Below are positions 12,791 to 24,542 of a stretch of 64,000 nt of DNA, piece by piece (positions within the stretch are counted from its first letter, which is position 1; every line of letters begins with the position of its first letter). The translations under genes and the position numbers were made by a program. Below the pieces are notes generated by a model, which saw only the letters and a list, made by a program, of their open reading frames with translations, did no database searches and was not told where the DNA came from. The DNA is from Syncephalis fuscata. Its lineage: Eukaryota > Zoopagomycota > Zoopagomycetes > Zoopagales > Piptocephalidaceae. Location of the stretch: the NCBI GenBank assembly GCA_025786725.1, contig JAHLTZ010000013.1:124001-188000 (forward strand), read 5' to 3'.

Positions 12791-13434
12791 ATGTTTTTGG
12801 TATTCGATTTGCTGCTTCATAAAACCATAAACAAGTCAAAATGATGCAAAATTTGAATAAAAACATTAAAATTAAAAAATATTTGTACGCGCCAGTTGCA
12901 AAGAAGTATATACATTTTAGCTTTTAATGTGGGAAGTAATAGATAATTTACAGTTACCATATTTGGTAGTAACATAAATTAAACAAAATTGCTTATATCT
13001 TTCTACACTTTTATTGTTCATCAAGTAACTAGAAATGTAACAAAATAAGCTAGAATGTATTCAGAATAAACAACGGTAGCACCTTTTATTATATAGTATT
13101 TTATGATTAGCAATGTATTCATGCAACTAACATACATTTTAATAATTATAGCAATAATTCAAAACAGCATAATTACAACTGTAAATTTAAGTTTTTTGAA
13201 GAATCAAATATTCGAATTATTAGTATTGAGTGTTTATAGTCAATATTTTTATTTAAAGCTTATAGTTGCTATGTTTATAAAATATTCGCTATTTTTTGCT
13301 CATTTAACAAGTATGCTGCAGAAGATTGTTTCTTTATTTTATACATACTAAAAAAAAGAACAATAAAAGTGAGAACAGAACACTTAGTAAATAGTATAAT
13401 TAAACAGATTTGGTAACTTTGCTTTAAGAATGCA
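12791..13434. other. 3' intergenic region, AT-rich
   Basis: Lies between the convergent 3' ends of hsp20 and the receptor-like gene. The frame at 13103-13351 consists of I/F/L/Y codons in AT-rich DNA and is rejected. Confidence 0.5.
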
Positions 13435-14865
13435 CTAAATCGCCAATTGAACTAACTCCTCATCCTTAACTGATGCGCTACCGTGAACAGGATGAGTTGG
13501 GCGCATGCCACGAATGTTACGCATTGGCGCCCCGACACCGACGCGCACCCCAGCAGACTCTGATGGGACACGATAGGATCTGTCGTTGGTGAATAGCGCG
13601 TGATCTGGATTACTACTTGAGGTTGAAGACCGAGTTGCAGTGGTAGAGACGCTGTCGCGCAAATATCGTCGTCCAGGCACCGCGACAGATGGCCTTTTCA
13701 GTCCCGCTTGAAAGCGATAATTTGTCGAGGTCATCTGTGGGTTGTCGTTAAATGATAATTTCGACATGTCAGGATATCCGCCAAACTGACGCGCATGCTC
13801 ATCTAAATCTTCGTGATATCGACGCAATGTCTCCTCGCGGCGGAATAGACAGCCGTATAAAGTTGATCCAAGCACCTGCCAGACATAATAGTCGGTTGAG
13901 ATGATATTGACAAAGATGAGCACATAGCGGGCAAATACAGTGTCAGATTGTCCGGTGAACAAAAATGCAGCTGTAATAATAAACGATGTTGCCTGGCTGT
14001 AGACGCCGTGGCAAGTTTCATTGTACTCTTTAAACAACTTGCCAGATGTACGAAGGCGTAGGAGAAATACCTGTGTTAAACATTGTAGATTAGCCATATA
14101 ATCGGTGGTTTATTTGCTATTTGTCCTACCATTAAAGTAATTAAAAGCATTGCGGCAATACCCATCGAGATGGTCAATTCGGTCACGCCAATAACACAGG
14201 TATTATTTTTATCGGGGATAATTTCGGAAAAATCGCTCACTCGATGGCGGCGTAAAATGCCCAAGGCAAAAACACTACCTACGACAACGTAGATGGCCAG
14301 CAGCGCAACCGTACTAATAATGACTGTTTTACGATTCCATGCTTTGTCGAGCTCTTTTTGTTGAACAAGTACTCGATGAAGTTTCAAAAAGCGATACAAC
14401 AATACACCAAGTACGGCGTGTAGACCAAGTGGATATTGCAGCCATACTATGGTATATTGTTAGAATAAACTGGATGAAACACTATACAACTTACTTCCTA
14501 CGAAAGAACACAATGGTGTTGCAGCACTTGTTTTGCCAAAAAATCCCAAAGAATACTAGATTGTGTCGAATACGTTTTAGTTTGCTGTTTCAAACAATAA
14601 CACTAGCCTAACTTACCGACATGCCAGCCCAGTATAGAAATGATGCTATATTCATTGGACAATGTTAGATGTGGTGATGCAATTAAATTAATGATTAGGC
14701 GGTATACCTACCAGCTACAGTAGCAGTGATTAGTGGTACATTCTTTGCCTTTAGTGGCGCATATCTGTAATTAAGCCACGCAAACACCACCGCACCAATA
14801 TCGGTGGCCCATAAAAAAGTGGAGCCAATAGCAAAGGGAAGCCATTCGGCCGTGGTTAGCGACAT
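13435..14865 (-). CDS. seven-transmembrane receptor-like protein (398 aa)
   Basis: Exons (minus): 14865-14712, 14645-14617, 14555-14495, 14446-14130 and 14070-13435, all joined in frame. Introns are 48-67 nt with consensus ends; exon 2 is a micro-exon of 29 nt. Hydrophobic segments give seven helices, counted from the start at about residues 7-28, 45-65, 75-98, 110-135, 155-185, 205-225 and 230-255. A cytoplasmic tail of about 140 residues rich in Ser/Thr/Arg follows. The loop after the fifth helix has LFKEYNE, reminiscent of the F-x-E-Y region of RGS/GprK-like fungal GPCRs, but no RGS domain is present. It is most likely a G-protein-coupled receptor of unknown ligand; a transporter-like protein is possible. 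The start at 14865 leaves almost no extracellular N-terminus, and an upstream exon cannot be excluded. Confidence 0.68.
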
Positions 14866-16368
14866 GGCCAATACCGCCTACAATAATTAAAATTTATAAA
14901 GTGGTAGTTTGTATGATTAGTACATGCGTATCAGAAGGTAGATACGCCGTAGATGTAGCCAGTTGAGGGATATATGACTACAGTGTGTAACTTAACAAAT
15001 TAAATTTCACAAAGATATAAAATCGGTAATAACAGGGGTGAGGATAATAGGTATATGAAACAGTCTAACGGAAAATAAACAAGGCTGTGCTCCAGAAAGT
15101 ACAGCCACAGATCGGCCACGATTCTAGCGAATACGCGCAGCAATCTTGGATGAAAACAACACCAGCTATTTATATTATTTTAACTAGGTATTCAAATGGA
15201 ATGAATACAAGCCTGATATGTGTGTGTATAGGGGATAGGAATATTAATATTAAATCGACAAAAGGGATAGGAAAAGAACCGCAGCGAAACAAACGAGAAG
15301 GGAAGAGGAGGAAGAGCAGTGCCGATGCTTCTACTTGTACTGCTGAGCAGGCGGCCATCTTACAGGTTTTAACAATTTGCTTTAATCCGGTGGTAATACA
15401 TACAAGAAAGCATCTATATTACTGAACAGTTGCGGCCATGTGAATCGTCCACATGATATTCTGCATTGCCTGACTGTTTTGGGCTGCACATGTGGCGGCT
15501 AGAAACCAATCATATTTCAGATGTCCTGTTTATAAAAGTTTTTTTTGAGATAAAACACGTCATGTAGTTTGTCGGCTTTTTATATTTATACAATACGTGT
15601 TTATCTTTACTCATAACAACAATTAACAAAAGACTGTTATCATTTGTGTGCTAACAATTATGCAAATCAATCCCCTACAAAGCATAAAAATAACTTTAAG
15701 ACCATTAGTAAACTGTCAACTCTTAAGGCTTTAAATATAAACTACGCTAAAAAGCAGTACTTGGCCGTTTAATCAATGATTACTGTAGAAATGACTGTTA
15801 TGTATCATATAGATTATTCAATAATTAAATTATTTACATTGTAATACAGCGTATCTTTATTTAGACTATCAGAATTACATTGCAGAGCTTATAGCAATAG
15901 CAAAAAAATACTGATAAATTGCTAAAAGGTCATTTAAAAATTGCCAAACGTACAAAAAAGACAAGCATAGTTGTATTTAAAAAGCAATTTTTCAAACAAA
16001 AAAATGGATCCCTTTACATCCGATTCTTCCGTAAAAAAAGATGTTTATTCTTACAAAAAAATCACTGAAACTATCGTGGCTAATGATTTTAATAGTTTTA
16101 CGAATTCAAAACTGAAAACAACCACTCTCCTAATGCGAATGAGTACAAATATTTCGGAAATTAACACTTTCTTTGCATTTTTCTAAGTTATTCCTTTTCT
16201 TGGATAACTTGTAATTGGTTTTGCTATAAAACAATAGAAATGATAGCATAGATATAATTGACGTATTAGATACACGGCAATATACATAAAAATAAACTAT
16301 ACACACAATGACACGTAGGTGCAATACAAACTATATGCCAATTCAAAAAAATGCTATTTATATTATAA
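14866..16368. other. intergenic, 1.5 kb
   Basis: Upstream region of the receptor-like gene and 3' flank of 3-HAO. The frame 15087-15425 is a low-complexity K/R-rich chance ORF. An ATG at 16004 opens a 61-codon frame of ordinary composition (K/T/N/S-rich) that I cannot link to any family or splice site. Nothing else is recognised. Confidence 0.45.
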
Positions 16369-17158
<790 letters not shown>

Positions 17159-17266
17159 TTAATAATAGTGAAAACTTTCTCACAGAGTACTAGAAGTTAT
17201 TGCACTGTGCCATGTAGAGCAATGGCATATGGCAATGTATAGATTAAGAAATGTTTATAGTTCATT

Positions 17267-17516
17267 TTACATCATAAGACGATAGAGACCGGCTGCAATA
17301 AAGCCTAAACGGTCGCTGTTAGCATTGCTGCAGTTGTAAAGATTAGGCTAACGTACCAAGACCTGTGAGGCATAGTCCATTACGGCGGGCCGTCAGATGA
17401 CGCGGCAGTTGTCGGCTTTCCCAAAACAAATAGCCACCAATTCCCGCAAATGCACCTCCTCCAGTAAGACGGCAAGCAACACAATCCTGTTGAGATTTGG
17501 ACGAGGCTTCAGTCAT
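17267..17516 (-). CDS. DMAC1/DUF4536-like small mitochondrial membrane protein (65 aa)
   Basis: Two exons (minus), 17516-17357 and 17304-17267, with a 52-nt GTACGT...TAG intron. The motif DCVACRLTGGGAFAGIGGY matches the D-C-x-x-C-R-x-x-G-x-G core of the DMAC1 (TMEM261)/DUF4536 family. A second hydrophobic helix lies at the C-terminus (GLGFIAAGLYRL). In animals the family assists assembly of the distal membrane arm of complex I; fungal members are short and poorly studied. The start at MTEASS gives the usual size, but an in-frame ATG at 17684 would add 56 residues including a hydrophobic stretch. It is in tandem with the 3-HAO gene (195 bp apart) and divergent from the SPX gene. Confidence 0.7.
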
Positions 17517-18162
17517 TGTAGTTACGTAAAATGTTGAGCACGCAGTTGTAAAAGATACGAGTGCAAATACCATTATTATGGCACTGTGCCAATTTTGACA
17601 CAAATTTACAATATAGAATTTGATATTCGAGTGATATAGCTTGTATAAACTGTCTAGACTCAATATTGGATGCTTATCTAGCATTTCTACATATCAAATG
17701 TGTCATTTGTCCAGTTGAAATGTATCTAAACGATTTTCTCCGCATAAACAAAGGCCTCCATATCAATCTTTCTAAATAGCACGTTTATACTTATAAATAG
17801 ATCATTCAATATAACAGTTGATCAATAAATGCTTGTAATAAACAAACATGCATTAGTATGCTGTGGCCATAGTATAGTAAACAAAAGTTTAATCTACTTG
17901 GACGTTGCAATAAATGATTAAGCATAATGAAATAATAATATCTATTGCACTGATTTGATAACCACATAATTACCATTCAGATCTACAAATCAAAATATAA
18001 TTCATGTGATAATATCAGTGGTAATGATTATCGGACAGATCAGTAGCTTTACACAATCTGAAACAACATCGCTTATCAGTTGAACGATCAAAGACACGGT
18101 TGTTTCTTTCTTCTTCTCGATATTCACAACCCCACGGACAGTTATTCCACCCGTAAAGCACG
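17517..18162. other. divergent intergenic region (promoter zone)
   Basis: About 650 bp between the starts of the DMAC1-like gene (minus) and the SPX-AstE gene (plus). AT-rich; no distinct regulatory motif is recognised. Confidence 0.4.
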
Positions 18163-20335
18163 ATGAAATATGCTAAGCAACTAGCGCTCCGGACAATACC
18201 GGCATGGAGTGTCGACTATATCGACTATAAAGCCTTGAAAAAGCAAATTAGCGCAAATATCACGCAACGCGATGGTAAGTAATACTAACACTTTGGCCTA
18301 TATCTCGGTTAAATATAATGTTAAATATAGAAAAAACCCTGGATGACGAAGATAGTAATCTGCTGGCTGACCAGTTTGAGCAAAATATTATAACAGAACT
18401 TGATAAAGTAAACCATCGATATGTGACGCAAGAAAAAGAATGTGCCATTAGACTCGAGGAATTGGATGAACAGGTAAATAGATTGCTATGCAAAAGTAAA
18501 ACTAACCATTTGTTGTTATAGTGGCACGATGATATGACATTGGATGAGCATGATTCATGGTAAGTTAGTTAATATTAGAGTGAATAGGAGATAAATACAA
18601 ATTGCCAGGAAACATTCATTCTCCAAATTATTGCAATCGCTGGAATATGTTGCCGGTAAGTATACGCTGTAGATGAGTGAATATCGCTTATTAACTTTAC
18701 TATTAGACTTTGTTCACACTAATATAACGGGCTTCAAGAAGATTTTAAAGAAATACGACAAGAATTTTCCAGCCATCCAAATGACCGATCGATCTGGCCA
18801 CTTATTCTAAATACACCATTTGCACAGGCCCATAACGATGAAAGACTATTACTACGTGCTCGCCAAGTAAGTTTATTAATATGTGTATTTACTTATATTA
18901 ATTATTTAATAGGTATGGCGACAACATGTACCGCCTGTGCCACACCCGTCAACTACTAAAAAACCTGAAGAATATGAAGAGGATGAAAGCATTGCAGTGG
19001 ATGGCACACCATCAAGATCAGTTTAGAGACAGAAGTTCCAAATATTGAGGATCTAGATTTGGATGCCATGTCCGCCGGCCGTATTACACGTTTATGGGTA
19101 GTTTTAGCGCAAAACGGTCTTGGTGAACCGATTAAAGTACCCGTTATTATAGCCAAAGTAAATAATGTGTTGTTATTAACTGCCACCAATCGTAACTGTC
19201 ATCTATTTGATCTACACTACAATACTTTAGGGAGTACGTCCTGGCCCTATTCTAGGCATTACTGCCGCACTCCATGGCAATGAACTTAATGGCATTCCAA
19301 TTATCCATCGACTACTATCGGAACTGGATTGTGCACAACTGCACGGTATTATACTGGCTGTACCGGTAGCTAACGCACCAGGTTATCTAAGTGGCCAACG
19401 TGGCTACACCGATGGCTCTGACTTGAATCGAATGATGCCTGGGTAGGAATGAATTGTCATGGTTATTCACTCTATACGCCAATTAACTAACTGGCTAATA
19501 TCAATGCTTCATTAGAAAGAGCAATGGTACAGTGGCCCAAGTCTATGCCTATCATTTAATGGAGCGTATTATTGACAAGTGTGACCATTTACTCGATTTA
19601 CACACGGCAAGTCGTGGTCGTATGAACTCGCTCTACGTACGGGCCGATATGAATAATCCACGCACCCACGCCATGGCCCGACTGCAAAATCCCCAGGTAA
19701 TAGCCATCATATAGCCCAAAAGGCGATCTACTAGCTTATCCATTTGTCATTAGATTATTGTTCACAATACTAGTCCTGACGGTTCTCTTCGTGGTGCTGC
19801 TATGGAACGCAATATTGCTGCCATTACTGGTAAATCAATACAATGAACACAAATAGCCACCGCCAAAACTGACAATAATCTAACAGTTGAAATCGGCGAT
19901 CCATCACAGCTTCAAGAACAGTATTTAAAGAGTGCACTACTTGGCGTCACCAATATTATGTCGCATCTTAAAATGATTTCAGCCGAGAAAGATCTACCTG
20001 AGTTTGAGCCAGTTATCTGTTCAAAAAGTGTAAGTCACCTATTAATTTATTTTAATTCTATTGATTTAATTTATTTAATACAGTTTTGGATATTTGCTCG
20101 TACTGGCGGTATTCTCACTGTATTGCATGATGTCAATACGTGGGTACGTAAAGGAGAACCTATCGCCACCGTCCATTCTATATTTGGTCATTTAGAATGC
20201 ACGTACCACTCACCGGAAGATGGTATTATTGTGGGTAAAAACGTCGATCCTGTCTGTCAAAGTGGCAATCGAATTATTCACTTGGGCGTTATTGGTGGCC
20301 AATTTGCTGGCGAATCAAACGATGGTCATTTGTAG
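18163..20335 (+). CDS. SPX domain fused to AstE/AspA zinc carboxypeptidase-like deacylase, with two apparent 1-nt frameshifts
   Basis: Exons: 18163-18274, 18331-18473, 18522-18559, 18609-18655, 18707-18866, 18913-19157, 19231-19442, 19516-19696, 19754-19829, 19887-20029 and 20084-20335. The N-terminus (exons 1-5) is an SPX domain: start MKYAKQL, IDYKALKK, ELDKVNHRY and FKKILKKYDK, the lysine cluster that binds inositol pyrophosphates. From exon 6 on it is a succinylglutamate desuccinylase/aspartoacylase-type M14 fold: ITAALHGNELNGIP (Zn ligands H and E), SDLNRMMPG, LLDLHTASRGR (third ligand H) and a C-terminal beta barrel (ARTGGILTVLHDVNTWVRKGEPIA). The inference is phosphate-status-controlled deacylation of an unknown substrate. 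Frame is lost by one base near 18755-18770 (exon 5) and near 19010-19022 (exon 6); no intron explains either. Both look like a missing base; otherwise the gene appears intact. Confidence 0.85.
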
Positions 20336-20974
20336 TAGGTGGCCATTGTGATGATTACGGTTAATTACGGTTGTCAAGTTAAATGTCATTGACATGCAGC
20401 AATCATATGAATTTTTGACTATGTTCTACGTAATCCAATTATACTAATATGTTCACAATCAGTGCTGATAACACCAATAATGCTAATAATAAACTAAGAT
20501 CTTTATTCTTTGTATAATGCACGTGCAGTGAATTTTATTCGGTCTATCTAAAGGCCATTACAAATAAACAAGGGTCTAACTACAACAACAACAAATAACA
20601 AACAGGATCATCAAACCGTATGACCAACTAATTCGCCCGTCTTATATTTCCATCTTTCCTCCTCCAGTATATCCTTATCTTTCTCTTTCTTTTATTCCAC
20701 ACACACACGACAGTAACTAACTCTTTTTCTTCCATGATCGACAATAGTACACGCATAAACATTTGCTTTTATTATCGTCGTGTTTAGCTTCTTTGATTTT
20801 TGCTTCCTGCTGGTCAATTGGCCACTTTTTTTCACCTAGCGCCAGTTACTAGGCTAGTCTACAACAATATACAGCCATCTATTTGCTACTTGTTATTTTC
20901 TTAACACATCACATTTCTATCCACCGGTTTTTGCAGCTTCTCTTGATAACAGACAAATAACACCAATTGCAATC
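20336..20974 (+). other. Argonaute upstream/leader region
   Basis: 640 bp rich in CT and TTT runs ahead of the Argonaute ATG, typical of a fungal 5' UTR. It contains ATATCCTT (20669-20676) and TTTTCTTAAC (20896-20905), resembling the 5' site and branch point of a U12-type intron. Whether they are used is unknown. Confidence 0.4.
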
Positions 20975-23572
20975 ATGGCTGCAGCCGTAGGATCTCCAAT
21001 GCAGATTACTCCTTATGAGCCTGCATCTTTGTTCGGCGTCCAGGCCATGGCCGAAAAGGCAGGCAAATAACCGTAACTACCAACAACTTTGAAATCACCA
21101 ATATGATGAAAGGCAACGTCATTCAATATGACGTATCGATCGAACCGGATGTGAAGCCGCTTATTAATCGACAAGTATTTCAAAGCTTTGAAGATATGAA
21201 CCGCAGTAGTTGGGGTACAGCACTTATGGCCTATGATGGTCGTAAAATTGCATATTCGCCAAAGGAAATGCCATTTGGTGCCGGTTTACGTACTGAGGTA
21301 AGAAATAACTAGTTATGCCATTTTACTTTGGCCCATAAACTGCTTATTTAGATCACGTTACCCGAAGCGGATGGCCGCCCATCACGTAAGCCACGTGTGT
21401 TCACGCTAACAATACGCCGAGTAAGCGAGATCAATCTGTATGAATTGAGCCAGTTCATAGAAGGCAAATGCAAGACGTCGCCGAATATCCACTCATCCAT
21501 TATGTTATATGATATTTTGTTTCGACATCAGCCGGCTCTTCGCTACACGACTGTTGGTCGTTCGTACTATATTGACGAACAGAGCTCATTTACATTGCCT
21601 GGTGGTCTAGTAGCACGTCAAGGCATTTACCAGTCAGTTCGTCCCAGTGCCAATCGCATGATTGTCAATGTCGATATCAGCTCAACGGCTTTTTTGCCCA
21701 CGGCCCTCTTATTGACATTATCTGTCGTGTACTTCACTTGCAGCATCCTGATCAACTACGTCGAGGACTACGTCCTAATGATACATCACGACTTGAGTCA
21801 TACATTAAAGGACTGTCATTCTATGTCACGCATCGTGGCTCTAGCAAGCGTAAATACCGTGCGGCCCGTTTTACAAAAACAGACGCACGTCGTACTACTT
21901 TTCCAATTGGCGATACTAACCAGCAGCAATCAGTTGCCGAGTATTTTAAAATCAAGTACAACATGAATCTACGTTATCCTGAATTGCCATGCATTGAAGT
22001 AAAAAAGAATATGTATTTTCCGCTTGAAGTATGTGACGTTGTTGAAAACCAACGCTGTTCACGTAAACTTACCCCCGAACAAACTGATGGCATGATCAAA
22101 TTCACTACGCATCGTCCCGACAAACGGTTAAATATGGTCCGTGACGGTATTCGTGAATTGAAATATCATCACAATCCACAGCTTCGCGCTTTTGGCGTTC
22201 GCGTTGATGATAGCCGTCCAATTGTGGCACGAGCACGTATACTTGATACACCACGTATCAACTACAATCCAAAGAGTCGCGAAGCTGTTGTGACACCGCG
22301 TGATGGTGTTTGGAATCTGCGCGACAAGATTCTACCAACTGGCGCTGTTTTAGGCAGCTGGGCCGTTTTATGTTTTGCTGATCGTGTCAATCGTGGTCAA
22401 GTAGAAAATTTTATTCGTGAATTGGGATCGGTTTGCCATCGTACAGGCATGAATGTAATTGCTCACCATCCGCCGGTTATGAGCTGCAACCGACAAACAA
22501 TGTTGAGCAAGCAATGCGCAAAGTAAGCGCTGAGGCCGAGCATAAGTTCCGTGCACCACCTCAAATTATTGTTTGTATCTTACCAGATACTTCAGTACCA
22601 TTATACGCAGAAATTAAGCGCGTATGTGAGACTGTTGTCGGTGTGCCTACTCAGTGTATTCTTGGTAAGCATACACAACGACCAGCAGTTCAGTATTGTG
22701 CCAATGTTTGCCTTAAGATGAATGCAAAACTTGGTGGCACGAATGTTACTCTATCGCGTGAACAACTTGGCTTTATCAGTGATAAGCCAACTATCGTCAT
22801 TGGTGCCGATGTATCGCATCCAGCACCTGGCGATGTTACTCGGCCATCAATTGCTACTCTTGTTGGATCGATTGATGCAAATCTAGCTCGATTCAGCTCT
22901 TGTATCCGTATTCAAACAGCCCGTGCTGAAATGATCGGCGATTTACGTGATATGATTGTTGAGCTACTGAAGGCCTTTTATCGTAACACTGGCCATAAAC
23001 CAGCTCGTATTCTCTTCTATCGTGATGGTGTTTCGGAAGGCGAGTTCCAACAAGTACTCGATACGGAAGTTATGGCAGTTAAAGAAGCTTGTTTACAGCT
23101 TGAGCCAAATTACTCACCAACACTAACTTATGTTACTGTGCAAAAACGTCATCATACACGTCTATTCCCAACTCGACGTGAACATTCTGATCGATCAGGC
23201 AATTGCGTGCCTGGTACAGTAGTCGATTCGGATGTCACACATCCATACGAGTTTGACTTTTTCCTTGTTTCGCATTCTGGTATCCAAGGCACATCTCGTC
23301 CTTCACATTACCAAGTACTTTATGATGAGAATGAATTTACGCCGGATAGTTTGCAAGAGCTTACCTACCGCATGTGCTATTTATACGCACGCTGCACTCG
23401 TTCAGTGAGTGTTGTACCGCCCATCTACTATGCTGATATATTGGCGGGACGGGCTCGGTTCCATGCTACTGGTGATAATTTTGGCGATCTTACTAGTCAA
23501 ACTTCGGATTCAACTGCGCCTAGCTATCGCCGCTTACACGAAAGACTACGTGACTGTATGTTCTACATGTAG
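20975..23572 (+). CDS. Argonaute (eukaryotic AGO clade), slicer residues present, with three apparent 1-nt frameshifts
   Basis: Exons 20975-21297 and 21352-23572 (54-nt intron). It binds small RNAs and silences complementary transcripts. The family start motif RRPGHGRKGRQI is present, followed by the N domain, linker (FRHQPALRYTTVGRSYY), PAZ, MID and PIWI. PIWI shows the catalytic tetrad: D in IGADVSHP, E in RAEMIGDL, D in FYRDGVSEGEF and H in YYADILAGRARFH. The C-terminus ends CMFYM, like the usual hydrophobic M-[FY]-[FYV] end. Frame is lost by one base at about 21010-21018 (before RRPG), in the T6 run at 21690-21695 (the expected A-F-F needs T7), and near 22454-22460 (before PSAGYELQP). Each needs one extra base, and downstream PIWI is uninterrupted. 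I read this as a working gene with base-loss errors. A recent pseudogene is possible but less likely, given the perfect PIWI. Confidence 0.92.
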
Positions 23573-23616
23573 TTTACCTATTATATGTATGTATTTACTT
23601 GCATGAAGAAGTGTAG

Positions 23617-23648
23617 GAAGAAGAAGAAGAAGAAGAAGAAGAAGAAGC

Positions 23649-23697
<49 letters not shown>

Positions 23698-23698
23698 A
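23617..23698. repeat. adjacent trinucleotide microsatellites (GAA)n and (TAG)n
   Basis: About ten GAA units (23617-23647) pass directly into about sixteen TAG/AGT units (23649-23698). They lie 45 nt after the Argonaute stop, so in its probable 3' UTR. The purine-rich first part on the transcribed strand is followed by a UAG-repeat in RNA. Confidence 0.9.
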
Positions 23699-24542
23699 TA
23701 TGATAGATATCTACGTTTATAAAGCTTTGTTATGTTTATGGTCCGTTGTTGTCTTTTTCTTACAAATTCTAGTTATTAATTTTTGTTGTTGAATAATGCA
23801 AATGAATAGCTACTATTTAATATAATGAACACTCATTTAAACATCATTATCAATGACATGTACAATTTGCGATATATGACGAGATGCGTACAAAAGAATA
23901 ATTAAGCAATGATCACTATCCGCACAAATAGCTAAATGACTAAGTTTGCATGAATTTTTATTATTATTACAATTTTAATTCAATAGCGCCAAATATGTTT
24001 TTGAGTAATTATTACATTATGTAAGCATAATGTGCCACAAGTTTATCATTTGAATACGATATAGTACATGATTTAGTTCGACAATAGTAACCTTGTTCGG
24101 CATTTTAATTTATTTTACAGCTCCGACTTGTTAAATTAGATTACTTATTTATTGTATCTATGTATATCATTAATATTGATTATACAATTTATATGTTATT
24201 AAAAGTAACTTTACTAAAAAATTGTATTATTTAACAGTAGCTATTATTATTTGTATAATAGCATAAATTAAAAAAATAAATGACTAAGCCTTTACTATTT
24301 ATTTATTTATTCATTTTATGAGTTTGATTATAGGTCATTGTGTTGTTAATTGCTTGCAAGTTAAAACATTAATACCTTTTTGATTTAATATTATCTATTG
24401 CTATTATTTAATAAAATACTGCTACAATTACTTATTATTATATAGATTTTCAGCAAAGTTTTATTTCTATGGCAAACAATATCATGAGGAATTTCGTTTC
24501 AGCATTATACGACCAATCGCAGAATACATTCATAAAGTCAAT
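23699..24542. other. AT-rich intergenic region
   Basis: Between the convergent 3' ends of Argonaute and the repeat-rich secreted gene. The last 100 bp (about 24440-24542) are the 3' flank of the secreted gene and are recognisably similar to the 3' flank of its paralogue (35520-35640, opposite strand). Confidence 0.5.

Noticed and set aside
15087-15425. 112-codon plus-strand frame
   Set aside because: Low-complexity K/R run and no family; lies upstream of the receptor gene in the opposite sense.
16004-16186. 61-codon ATG frame
   Set aside because: No signal peptide, motif or exon partner; cannot be told from chance.
19158-19230. apparent third frameshift in the SPX-AstE gene
   Set aside because: Resolved as a normal 73-nt intron (GTAAAT...CTTTAG) that joins VIIAK to GVRPGP in frame.
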